6,363 bases of DNA from an uncultured Devosia sp. (GTDB taxonomy: Bacteria; Pseudomonadota; Alphaproteobacteria; Rhizobiales; Devosiaceae): the NCBI GenBank assembly GCA_946481445.1, contig CAMLOA010000123.1, positions 1-6,363 on the forward strand. The letters are read 5' to 3'. Shown one piece after another: positions 1 through 5,439 of this stretch (position 1 is the stretch's first letter; the number at the start of each line of letters is the position of its first letter). The notes under the pieces were generated by a model. It had not been told where the DNA came from. It ran no database searches and was given only the letters and a program-made list of their open reading frames with translations. The translations under genes and the position numbers were made by a program.

Positions 1-158
1 GCCTGCAGCCGGGCGACATCATCACCACCGGCACTCCGCCGGGCGTCGGCATGGGTATCAAGCCCGAGCCGGTCTGGCTCAAGCCGGGCAATGTCATGCG
101 CCTGGGCATAGAAGGGCTGGGCCAGCAGACGCAGAACGTAAGGGCCTGGTCGGCCTGA
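1..158 (+). CDS. Fumarylacetoacetate hydrolase family protein, C-terminal fragment
   Basis: Only the last 51 codons are present. The frame is open from base 3 and ends at TGA 156-158; the start lies outside the window. The fragment carries the hallmark FAA hydrolase C-terminal motif [15 protein letters not shown], followed by a stretch ([16 protein letters not shown]) matching the last strand of the FAH fold, where a hydrophobic loop closes over the metal-dependent active site. Family members are cytosolic, Mg2+/Mn2+-dependent hydrolases, isomerases or decarboxylases acting on beta-diketo acids or 2-oxo acid enols in aromatic or sugar acid breakdown. The exact substrate cannot be told from this end of the protein. 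The gene converges on the anti-sigma factor gene with only four bases between the two stop codons. Family assignment is firm; specific function is unknown. Confidence 0.88.
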   Translation, partial: LQPGDIITTGTPPGVGMGIKPEPVWLKPGNVMRLGIEGLGQQTQNVRAWSA

Positions 159-162
159 CCGG

Positions 163-966
163 TCAGCCGCGATAATATGGGGCGCTTCCGGGCGCCCCGC
201 CGGTCAGCTGCGCATAGACGGCGCCCGCCACGGCCTGCATCTGCGTTTCGGGCAGGGAGCCCACCACCGTGCAGGTGATGCGGGCATCGGCCCAGTAGAA
301 GGCCTCGGCATTGCCCAGGCTGGCGAACTGGTAGGCCGGTTCGCGATCGGGCAGGGCGGCGGTGACGTAGATGGTGATGCGTTCGCCCGAGCCATCCTCA
401 TACATGAGCTGGGCGGCGCGGCCGCCGGCCTCCGCCAGGCCGGGCAGCAATCTCCCCCCGACCAGGGCAAACCCTTCCGCCGAGAGATCGGGCATGCCCA
501 AAACCGTATCCAGCCGGTTGGAGAGCCAGGTGGACAGATGGTCGCTCTCCTCGCTCCCAACCTCCACGGCATGCCGGCTTTCGGCGACATAGACGGCATG
601 GGCGCTGACCGCATCGGCAATGAGGCTGGCGCTGGCGGGGCGGGCCTCGAACAGCGGGCGGACGAACCAGCCGGTGCCCATGCCCAGCCCGATCAGGACG
701 AGGGCGGCAGCGGCCCAGGTCCAGGCCGACTGGCGCCGGCGGCCCATTTCCGCGGCGAGGCGGCGGGGGCGCAGGCGGGCGGGCACGGCTTCGGCGCCCA
801 CCGGGGCGAACAGGGTGCGGATGGCGTCGTTCTGGCGCAGCAGCAGGGCCACTTCGGCCGCGGCATCCGGATGGGCGGACAGATGGGCCTCCACGGCGAG
901 GCGCTGGGTGGCGTCGAGCTGGCCATCGGCATAGGCCATCAGCATGTCGCGGGTGATCTCGCTCAT
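163..966 (-). CDS. Anti-sigma factor, single transmembrane helix, non-zinc type
   Basis: 267 residues. The start ATG (966-964) overlaps the TGA of the sigma gene as ATGA, with a good ribosome site (GAGGA, 7-base spacing) inside the sigma gene. Order of parts: a cytoplasmic anti-sigma domain (about 1-75, with the typical 'MAYADGQLD...VEAHLSAHPD' start), one membrane helix (about 82-103) after a basic stretch, and a periplasmic domain (about 105-267). The cytoplasmic part lacks the His-x3-Cys-x2-Cys zinc motif of ZAS anti-sigma factors: residues 28-32 read HLSAH with no cysteine following. A direct cytoplasmic thiol switch is therefore unlikely. The periplasmic domain has a conserved-looking core (HLSTWLSNRLD, then GGRLLPG and AQLMYEDGSGERITIY) and a single cysteine, C232. 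It presumably holds the adjacent ECF sigma factor at the membrane until a periplasmic signal releases it. The role is inferred from domain layout and gene pairing. Confidence 0.87.
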   Translation of the reverse strand: MSEITRDMLMAYADGQLDATQRLAVEAHLSAHPDAAAEVALLLRQNDAIRTLFAPVGAEAVPARLRPRRLAAEMGRRRQSAWTWAAAALVLIGLGMGTGWFVRPLFEARPASASLIADAVSAHAVYVAESRHAVEVGSEESDHLSTWLSNRLDTVLGMPDLSAEGFALVGGRLLPGLAEAGGRAAQLMYEDGSGERITIYVTAALPDREPAYQFASLGNAEAFYWADARITCTVVGSLPETQMQAVAGAVYAQLTGGAPGSAPYYRG

Positions 967-1469
967 TTGACGGTCCTCAGATGCGGCTCGGCGGCCGCGC
1001 CGGTCATGCTGCGCAGGGCCGAGCGCGCCCGGCTCAGCCGGCTCATCAGCGTGCCCTGCGGCACCTTCAGGATCGCGGCGGCCTCCTCATAGGGCAGGCC
1101 TTCGAGGGCGACAAGCAGCAGCGCCTCCTTCTGGTCGATGGGCAGCAGGTCGATGGCGCGCGCCATTTCGGCCAGCGCGATATGGGCTGGCTGGGGCGCA
1201 GGCACGGCGGGCTCGGGCACGCTGTCGATGTCGACCGTCTCGGCCCGGCGCTGGCTGGCGCGCAGGCCATTGCGGTAAAGGTTCACCAGGATGGTGAAGA
1301 GCCAGGCGCGGACCGGCCCGGTGGGCCGGAACAGGCCGCGCTTGGCAATGGCGCGTTCCAGGCAGTCCTGCACGAGGTCGTCGGCCAGGTCGATATTGCG
1401 CGTCAGCGCCCGGGCATAGCGCCTGAGGGCCGGCACGCAGGCTTCGACCTGGTCGAGGAAATCGTTCAA
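963..1469 (-). CDS. ECF-family RNA polymerase sigma factor
   Basis: 168 residues, the usual length for an ECF sigma factor. Region 2 (about 9-76) holds the core-binding and -10 recognition segments, with 'LADDLVQDCLERA' at 28-40 and 'VRAWLFTILVNLYRN' at 53-67. A short Pro/Ala-rich linker follows (about 77-100). Region 4 (about 101-154) holds the -35 reading helix-turn-helix 'YEEAAAILKVPQGTL' with 'SRLSRARSALR' after it. The only start that keeps region 2 whole is TTG (1469-1467): upstream in frame the next signal is the TAA of the secreted-protein gene, and the next start downstream, GTG at residue 12, would cut region 2. The Shine-Dalgarno match is weak (GGA, 8 bases upstream). It lies 15 bases after the secreted-protein gene and is translationally coupled to the anti-sigma gene by ATGA. 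No C-terminal sensory extension is present. Confidence 0.93.
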   Translation of the reverse strand: MNDFLDQVEACVPALRRYARALTRNIDLADDLVQDCLERAIAKRGLFRPTGPVRAWLFTILVNLYRNGLRASQRRAETVDIDSVPEPAVPAPQPAHIALAEMARAIDLLPIDQKEALLLVALEGLPYEEAAAILKVPQGTLMSRLSRARSALRSMTGAAAEPHLRTVK

Positions 1470-1484
1470 GACGCCGATCCGGGA

Positions 1485-1877
1485 TTATTCGATGGCAAGA
1501 TGCCAGACGCCGCCCACGCCGTCACCGGTGATGTCGCCGGGCTGCACGTCGTCCTTCCAGTAGTAGAGCGGCCAGCCCTTGTAGGCCCACATCTTGGTGC
1601 CGTCGGTGCGTTCCACCACCGTGAAGTCGCCTTCGGCCATGGCCGAGGCATCGGCCATCAGCGGCGGCCAGTTGATGGCGCACTGGTCATAGCAGTTGCT
1701 GACGCCCGGGGCGTCCTTGTCGAAAATGTAGAGCGTCATGCCATTGGCATCGGTCAGCACCATCTTGCCGCCGATATCGGTGGATTTGACCGCACCGCCC
1801 AGATAGTCGGTGGCAAAGGCGGGCGCGGCGAACATGGCCAGCGCAACGGCGCCGGCGAGAACGGAACGGAGCTTCAT
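1485..1877 (-). CDS. Secreted Lipoprotein_15/COG4315-type repeat protein
   Basis: 130 residues. The start is ATG 1877-1875, preceded by GGAGGG at a 9-base spacing and directly followed by a signal peptide. An upstream in-frame ATG at 1934 would add 19 residues before the signal peptide and is not favoured. The Sec signal peptide (about 1-22, ending AFA|TD) has no lipobox cysteine, so this member should be a soluble periplasmic protein. The mature part carries two copies of the family's Yx(F/W/Y)xxD motif: YIFDKD at 50-55 and YYWKDD at 105-110. Between them is a Cys pair, C62 and C66, in NCYDQCAINWPP. The biochemical role of the family (PF03640, 'secreted repeat of unknown function') is not established. 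Being first in the unit with the ECF sigma and anti-sigma genes, it may be a target of, or feed signals to, that pair; this is inference. Confidence 0.88.
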   Translation of the reverse strand: MKLRSVLAGAVALAMFAAPAFATDYLGGAVKSTDIGGKMVLTDANGMTLYIFDKDAPGVSNCYDQCAINWPPLMADASAMAEGDFTVVERTDGTKMWAYKGWPLYYWKDDVQPGDITGDGVGGVWHLAIE

Positions 1878-1886
1878 GGGATGTTT

Positions 1887-1892
1887 CCCTCC
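1887..1892 (-). promoter_or_regulatory. Shine-Dalgarno site of the secreted-protein gene
   Basis: On the minus strand GGAGGG lies nine bases before the ATG at 1877. It is the reason for choosing this start over the upstream in-frame ATG at 1934, which would place 19 residues ahead of the signal peptide. Confidence 0.75.
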
Positions 1893-1926
1893 AGGTTGCG
1901 GGGCCGTCCTTGCGGCCCTCATGGAG

Positions 1927-1955
1927 ATTAACACCGCCGCCGGCGGTCTATTCCC
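1927..1955 (-). promoter_or_regulatory. Candidate ECF-type promoter of the secreted-protein/sigma/anti-sigma unit
   Basis: On the minus strand GGGAATA (1955-1949) and GTTAAT (1932-1927) are separated by a 16-base spacer. A GGAA-type -35 box at this spacing is the general form of ECF promoters. Start of transcription would fall near 1920, leaving a leader of roughly 40 bases with the GGAGGG ribosome site. The location just upstream of the sigma factor's own unit suggests autoregulation. This rests on pattern only. Confidence 0.5.
1933..1947. repeat. 15-base palindrome inside the candidate promoter spacer
   Basis: ACCGCCG (1933-1939), one central base, then CGGCGGT (1941-1947) form perfect 7-base arms. 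The repeat fills almost exactly the spacer between the proposed -35 and -10 boxes, where a repressor operator could sit. GC-rich sequence makes chance palindromes fairly common. No T-run follows on the minus strand, so it is not a convincing terminator for the two-component operon. Confidence 0.4.
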
Positions 1956-1972
1956 GATCCGGCAAGAAAAAT

Positions 1973-2617
1973 TTAGTCCCCCGCCATCAGCCCGTGGTCG
2001 ATGACATAGCGGGTGAGGCCGGCCGTGGTGCCGATGCCGAGCTTCTTCTTGATGTTCTTGCGGTGGGTCTCGACGGTGCGCACCGAAATGTCGAGCTCGG
2101 CGGCCACGTCCTTGTTGGAGCGCCCCTGGGCCAGCAGCAGCAGCACCGATTGCTCGCGCGTGGTGAGCGGAACCACGGTGGTCTGCTTGCTTCCTTTGTG
2201 CAGGATGGCTTCGGCCACGCCCGATGAGAAATAGGTGCCATTGGCAGCCACCGCCTCGATGGCCGAGACGATCTCGCTGGGCGGTACGTCCTTGAGGATG
2301 TATCCGGCCGCGCCATAGAGCACGGCGGTGGAGATGTATTCCCGGCTGTCATGCATGGAGAGCATCAGAAGGCGCGTGCGCGGCAGCCGCTCGCGAAACA
2401 GCTCGATGGCGTCCAGCCCGCTGAGCTCGGGCATGTTGATGTCCATCATCACCACATGCGGATGCTCCTGTTCGGCCAGGGACAGGGCGGCGCGGGCGGA
2501 ACTGACCGCACCCACCACCCTGATGTGGTCGAACGTTTCCACCACGGCGCGGATGCCCTCGAGCACCAGGGGGTGGTCGTCGCAGATCAGGACCTTTATG
2601 GGCGTGGGCGTGGTCAT
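1973..2617 (-). CDS. NarL/FixJ-family response regulator with LuxR-type DNA-binding domain
   Basis: 214 residues, the standard size for this family. The receiver domain (about 7-122) shows the acidic pair D13-D14, phosphoacceptor D59 in 'VVMMDINMPELSG', the switch residue S87 and the conserved K109 in 'GYILKD'. After a linker, a LuxR/GerE helix-turn-helix (about 149-195) contains 'LTTREQSVLLLLAQGRSNKDVA' split over two helices, with the recognition helix around 'SVRTVETHRKNIKKKL'. All catalytic residues are present, so it should be phosphorylated by the kinase encoded just upstream. The start ATG overlaps the kinase stop as ATGA, and no strong ribosome site is visible, which points to translational coupling. 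Its likely target is the divergent region between the kinase and the TRAP binding-protein gene. That target is inferred from position, not shown. Confidence 0.94.
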   Translation of the reverse strand: MTTPTPIKVLICDDHPLVLEGIRAVVETFDHIRVVGAVSSARAALSLAEQEHPHVVMMDINMPELSGLDAIELFRERLPRTRLLMLSMHDSREYISTAVLYGAAGYILKDVPPSEIVSAIEAVAANGTYFSSGVAEAILHKGSKQTTVVPLTTREQSVLLLLAQGRSNKDVAAELDISVRTVETHRKNIKKKLGIGTTAGLTRYVIDHGLMAGD

Positions 2618-3993
2618 GCCGGGACCGGGTCGGGCTTCTGGGTGATGTAGGTGGATTTGGGCAGCCGCGCCCGCAGCGTCGTGCCCCTCGCCGTCGAACG
2701 GACCTCCAGTGAGCCGCCGAAATATTCCATGCGTTCCTGCATGTTGCGCAGGCCCAGCCCCCGGCTGCGGCGCGACGGCTGCTGGGCAAAGCCCTGTCCA
2801 TCGTCCTCGATGAGCATTTGCGGGCCGGTGCCGGCGCTGGTGATGACCACGCGAACCTTGGTGGCATTGGCGTGGCGCTCGATATTGGTCAGCGCTTCCT
2901 GGGCCACGCGATAGAGCGCGGTGCGTGCCTCGGGCAGGATCATGTTCTTGAACGCGACCGACTTCAGTTCGACGGTCACGCCGGTGCGCTCGGCAAAGCT
3001 GTCGGTCAGCGCTTCGAGGGCAGCGGTGAGACCCAGATCGTCCAGCACGCCTGGCCGCAGGTCGTGCGAGATACGCCGTACTTCCTTGATGGCGTTGTTG
3101 AGCCCATGGGCGCCGCGCTCGATCACGTCGGCGGCGTCGGCAGCGCCCGAGCGAACCTTGGTGGCGGCGAGGTCCAGCATATAGCGGGCGGCCACCATGG
3201 TCTGGGAAATGCCGTCATGCAGTTCCCGGGCGATGCGGGCGCGCTCCTCCTCCTGCGTGTCGACCACGCGCTGCGCCAGCTCCTTGAGCTTGCTGTCGGC
3301 CAGGCGGCGCTCGCGCAGGGTGATCAGGAAGCTGGCGAGAAAGACGGCAAAGACGATGGGGACGGTGATGGCCGCGACGATGACGAAAGTGGTGTCGATA
3401 TGGCTGCGCAGGTCGGCCTCGGCGGCCGCCGTCTGGGCAAAGACGTCGTCCAGGTACACGCCCGTGCCGAGCATCCAGCGCCACTTGTCGAGCCCGACGG
3501 CCCAGGAGAGTTTGTCGGCCACCTGGCCGGTGGACGGCTTCTCCCACTTGTACTGGTGCAGCCCGCCGCCTTCCTTGGCCCGCTCGATGAGGTTGTAGAT
3601 GACGCGGTTGCCATCCGGGTCGGTCAGGCCAAGCCAATTCTGGCCATGCCGGAAGGACTGGCGCGGATGAACGATGTTCACCCCGTCATAGTCATAGGCG
3701 AAGAAGTAGCCATCGGGGCCATAGTCCAGTTCGGACAGGATCGCCTGCACCTGCTGCTTGGCCTGGGCATCGTCGGGCCCGGCGGCATTGTAGATGTCGG
3801 CTATGGCCGAAACGGCCATGTTGGTCAGGTTGAGCAGCTCGCTTTCCTTGGCCTTGAGCAGGTTGCGCTCGAAAGTGGCGATGCTGGCGCGGGCCAGCTG
3901 GGTCGACTGGCTCGTCACCAGGGCGGTGATGGCGAGGATGGCCAGCACCAGCGGCAGCACCGACAGGGCCAGGATCTTCTGTCTGAGGTTCAT
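2614..3993 (-). CDS. Sensor histidine kinase with periplasmic Cache domain (HisKA_3 type)
   Basis: 459 residues. A membrane helix (about 7-27) is followed by a periplasmic single Cache domain (about 35-200) with the typical 'YGPDGYFFAYDYDG...HP' core at 91-110 and 'WRWMLGTGVYLDDV' at 171-184. A second helix spans about 202-225. The HisKA_3 dimerisation helix 'EEERARIARELHDGISQ' places the phosphorylated histidine at H259, and DLRP at 311-314 is a further family mark. The ATPase domain has the N box (QEALTNIERHA, N370), a G1 box (DDGQGF, 397-402) and a G2 box (GLGL, 412-415), so the kinase looks intact. Cache domains of this form commonly bind small carboxylates. With a TRAP binding-protein gene divergently adjacent, the ligand is probably the transported acid or a relative. 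GGAGGAG precedes the ATG with a long 13-base gap. Confidence 0.94.
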   Translation of the reverse strand: MNLRQKILALSVLPLVLAILAITALVTSQSTQLARASIATFERNLLKAKESELLNLTNMAVSAIADIYNAAGPDDAQAKQQVQAILSELDYGPDGYFFAYDYDGVNIVHPRQSFRHGQNWLGLTDPDGNRVIYNLIERAKEGGGLHQYKWEKPSTGQVADKLSWAVGLDKWRWMLGTGVYLDDVFAQTAAAEADLRSHIDTTFVIVAAITVPIVFAVFLASFLITLRERRLADSKLKELAQRVVDTQEEERARIARELHDGISQTMVAARYMLDLAATKVRSGAADAADVIERGAHGLNNAIKEVRRISHDLRPGVLDDLGLTAALEALTDSFAERTGVTVELKSVAFKNMILPEARTALYRVAQEALTNIERHANATKVRVVITSAGTGPQMLIEDDGQGFAQQPSRRSRGLGLRNMQERMEYFGGSLEVRSTARGTTLRARLPKSTYITQKPDPVPA

Positions 3994-4006
3994 TGCGTGG
4001 GCCAGG

Positions 4007-4013
4007 CTCCTCC
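4007..4013 (-). promoter_or_regulatory. Distant ribosome-binding site of the kinase gene
   Basis: GGAGGAG on the minus strand is a strong Shine-Dalgarno match, but it lies 13 bases before the ATG at 3993, longer than the usual 5-9. No closer ATG, GTG or TTG in frame would give better spacing. Initiation may be moderate, keeping sensor levels low. Confidence 0.5.
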
Positions 4014-4026
4014 ACCCGATCGCCGC

Positions 4027-4070
4027 ATACTAGCACGAAGGCGCCGCGCTGATCTGCGTATTAGTGGGTA
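4027..4070 (-). promoter_or_regulatory. Candidate promoter and activator site for the two-component operon
   Basis: Reading the minus strand, two direct heptamers TACCCAC (4070-4064) and TACGCAG (4060-4054) are spaced one helical turn apart (10 bases). Their general look fits NarL/LuxR-family response-regulator sites. Downstream, TAGTAT (4032-4027) is a fair -10 box with no recognisable -35. A start site near 4020 would put the heptamer pair centred close to -42, the usual position for an activator that replaces a -35 box. The same site could act on the divergent binding-protein gene. Pattern-based inference. Confidence 0.4.
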
Positions 4071-4098
4071 GTCGCCTCCCCGTGTTCGGGCCGGTCCG

Positions 4099-4130
4099 CC
4101 CCGCGCACTCTGGACAGTTCCCGCGCGGGG
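4099..4130. repeat. Inverted repeat in the divergent control region
   Basis: CCCCGCGC (4099-4106) and GCGCGGGG (4123-4130) are perfect 8-base arms around a 16-base loop. The repeat lies between the putative regulator heptamers and the binding-protein gene. It could be an operator or an RNA hairpin on either transcript. No T-run follows on either strand, so it is not a standard terminator. Confidence 0.4.
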
Positions 4131-4144
4131 GATAACTCTGTCGC

Positions 4145-4168
4145 CGGCACGAGTCCGCCCTTGTGCCG
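4145..4168 (+). repeat. Leader hairpin upstream of the TRAP binding-protein gene
   Basis: CGGCACGAG (4145-4153) pairs with CTTGTGCCG (4160-4168) around a 6-base loop. In plus-strand RNA this is nine pairs including one G-U; on the minus strand the same place would be an A-C mismatch. That asymmetry mildly favours an RNA role in the plus-strand leader over a symmetric protein-binding site. Confidence 0.4.
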
Positions 4169-4198
4169 TTTCCCGTTCAGGCGGCAAGTCAAAATTGC

Positions 4199-4225
4199 GC
4201 GGCCGCAAGGCCGCTCCTTTGGGAG
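4199..4225 (+). promoter_or_regulatory. GNRA hairpin next to a self-occluding ribosome-binding site
   Basis: GCGGCC (4199-4204), loop GCAA, GGCCGC (4209-4214) is a perfect 6-pair hairpin closed by a GNRA tetraloop. Directly after it, CTCC (4214-4217) can pair with GGAG (4222-4225), the core of the Shine-Dalgarno sequence GGGAGGA. The ribosome site itself is strong, but sits only 3-4 bases from the ATG at 4231. The layout could tune translation of the binding protein; this is a structural reading only. Confidence 0.4.
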
Positions 4226-4230
4226 GAATC

Positions 4231-5331
4231 ATGAAAAGACGCGAGTTCTTCAAGACCGCATCGGTCGCCACGATCGGCGCCGCCGCTGCCACCACGCTGG
4301 CAACCCCGGCGATTGCGCAGGGCAATATCAACTGGCGCATGGTCACCACCTGGCCCAAGAACTTCCCGGGCCTGGGTGTGGGGGCGCAGCGCCTCGCCGA
4401 CCGCATCACCGCCGCCTCGGGCGGGCGCCTCACGATCCAGGTCTTCGCCGCCGGCGAGATGGTGCCGGGCCTGCAGGCACTGGATGCGGTCATCGACGGT
4501 TCGGCCGAAATGAGCCATGGCGCTGCCTATTACTGGCAGAACAAGAGCCAGGGCCTCTCCTTCTTCACCGGCGTGCCCTTCGGCATGACCAGCCGCGAAA
4601 TGACCGGCTGGGTCCGCCACATGGGCGGCCAGGAGATCTGGGATGAAATCTATGACCAGTTCGGCCTGCAGGGGTTCCTCTCTGGCGATACCGGCACCCA
4701 GGCGGGCGGCTGGTTCAAGAACGAGCTGACCGGTCTGGCCGATGTGCAGGGCCTGCGCTTCCGCACGCCGGGCCTGGGCGGCCAGGTGTGGGGCAAGCTG
4801 GGCGCCTCGGTGACCAACCTTGCCGCCGGCGAAATCTTCGCCGCGCTGCAGTCGGGCACGCTCGATGCCGCCGAATTCGTGGGCCCGTATAACGATCTGG
4901 CGCTGGGCTTCTACCAGATCGCCAAGAACTACTACTTCCCCAGCTTCATTGAGCCAGGCCTGGCCACCGAACTGGTGGTCGACAAGGCCAAGTTCATGGA
5001 ACTGCCGGCCGACCTGCAGGCCCTGGTCAAGGATGTCTGCCAGGCCGAGTACGACAATGTGGCGGCCGACTTTGCCGCCAACGATCCGCGCGCGCTGCAG
5101 TCGCTCATCAATGAGCATGGCGTGCAGATCAAGCAGTTCCCCGAGGAAATCCTCGAGGCCGGCGCCAAGGCGGCCACCGAACTGCTGACCGAGATCCGCG
5201 AGAGCGGCGATGCCCTCACCAAGAAGACGGCCGAGAGCTTCATCGCTGCGCTCAACATCGTGCGCCAGAAGACGGAAGGCACGGACTCCCTGTTCCTGGC
5301 CGCCCGCCAGAAGTACTTCACGCTGAGCTAA
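4231..5331 (+). CDS. dctP: TRAP transporter substrate-binding protein, TakP-like (2-oxo acid type)
   Basis: 366 residues, a normal length for DctP-type proteins. The start is ATG 4231 with GGGAGGA just before it. The export signal (1-29) is of Tat type, with twin arginines in KRREFFK and a probable cut at AIA|QG. The mature protein opens with 'WRMVTTWPKNFPGLG', continues with 'DGSAEMSHGAAYYW', then 'GDTGTQAGGWF', 'RFRTPGLGGQVW' and 'EFVGPYND', the pattern of the TakP group that binds 2-oxo acids such as pyruvate with a cation. Likely ligand residues are Q157, R178 and E215. The binding protein would pass substrate to a DctQ/DctM permease; the convergent large subunit gene is the obvious partner. 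It stands alone on its transcript and ends at a strong terminator. Group assignment is fairly sure; the substrate is inferred, and lactate or another small carboxylate is possible. Confidence 0.93.
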   Translation: MKRREFFKTASVATIGAAAATTLATPAIAQGNINWRMVTTWPKNFPGLGVGAQRLADRITAASGGRLTIQVFAAGEMVPGLQALDAVIDGSAEMSHGAAYYWQNKSQGLSFFTGVPFGMTSREMTGWVRHMGGQEIWDEIYDQFGLQGFLSGDTGTQAGGWFKNELTGLADVQGLRFRTPGLGGQVWGKLGASVTNLAAGEIFAALQSGTLDAAEFVGPYNDLALGFYQIAKNYYFPSFIEPGLATELVVDKAKFMELPADLQALVKDVCQAEYDNVAADFAANDPRALQSLINEHGVQIKQFPEEILEAGAKAATELLTEIRESGDALTKKTAESFIAALNIVRQKTEGTDSLFLAARQKYFTLS

Positions 5332-5357
5332 GCATCAGCCGATCGGCAATGACAGTG

Positions 5358-5387
5358 AGCCCCACCGCTTCGGCGGTGGGGCTTTTT
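5358..5387 (+). terminator. Rho-independent terminator of the TRAP binding-protein gene
   Basis: A perfect 11-base stem (AGCCCCACCGC, 5358-5368; GCGGTGGGGCT, 5373-5383) is closed by a C(UUCG)G tetraloop and followed by five Ts. It begins 26 bases after the TAA. On the minus strand no T-run follows, so it works for the plus-strand transcript only. It implies that the binding protein is made from its own message. Confidence 0.93.
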
Positions 5388-5439
5388 GCTGGCCGCGGGG
5401 TCCGGACGAAACCTTGGTGCGGACGAACGGGCCCATAGC

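Noticed and set aside
1901..1918. Riboswitch-like leader for the secreted-protein gene
   Set aside because: There is only a simple 6-base stem (GGGCCG/CGGCCC) in a leader of about 40 bases, too short and plain for any known riboswitch class.
981..1931. Plus-strand open frame (316 codons) across the sigma and secreted-protein genes
   Set aside because: It covers two well-supported genes on the other strand, and its composition (Gly, His, Gln and Ala rich) is typical of antisense frames in GC-rich DNA.
1878..1934. Longer start for the secreted protein at an upstream ATG
   Set aside because: It would place 19 residues before a clear signal peptide and ignore the GGAGGG site. It would also start upstream of the transcription start expected from the candidate promoter.
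1933..1972. Terminator after the response-regulator gene
   Set aside because: The palindrome at 1933-1947 has no T-run after it on the minus strand, and the T-rich patch near 1966-1972 has no stem before it. Read-through into the next unit remains possible.
2818..4071. Long plus-strand open frame (417 codons) opposite the kinase gene
   Set aside because: It is antisense to a kinase with every catalytic motif intact. The translation shows no family motif and is rich in Gly, Ala, Val and His, as expected from a GC-rich shadow frame.
4145..4168. Sigma-54 promoter suggested by GGCAC...TTGTG
   Set aside because: The distance between the GGCAC and TTG elements is 10 bases instead of 5, so the -24/-12 geometry does not fit. 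An inverted repeat explains the pattern better.
4195..4230. TTG start extending the TRAP binding protein by 12 residues
   Set aside because: It would bury the twin-arginine motif behind an extra basic segment, and the strong GGGAGGA site belongs to the ATG at 4231.
4189..5118. Minus-strand open frame (309 codons) opposite the binding-protein gene
   Set aside because: The plus strand encodes a full TRAP binding protein with signal peptide and terminator; the antisense frame has no recognisable domain.
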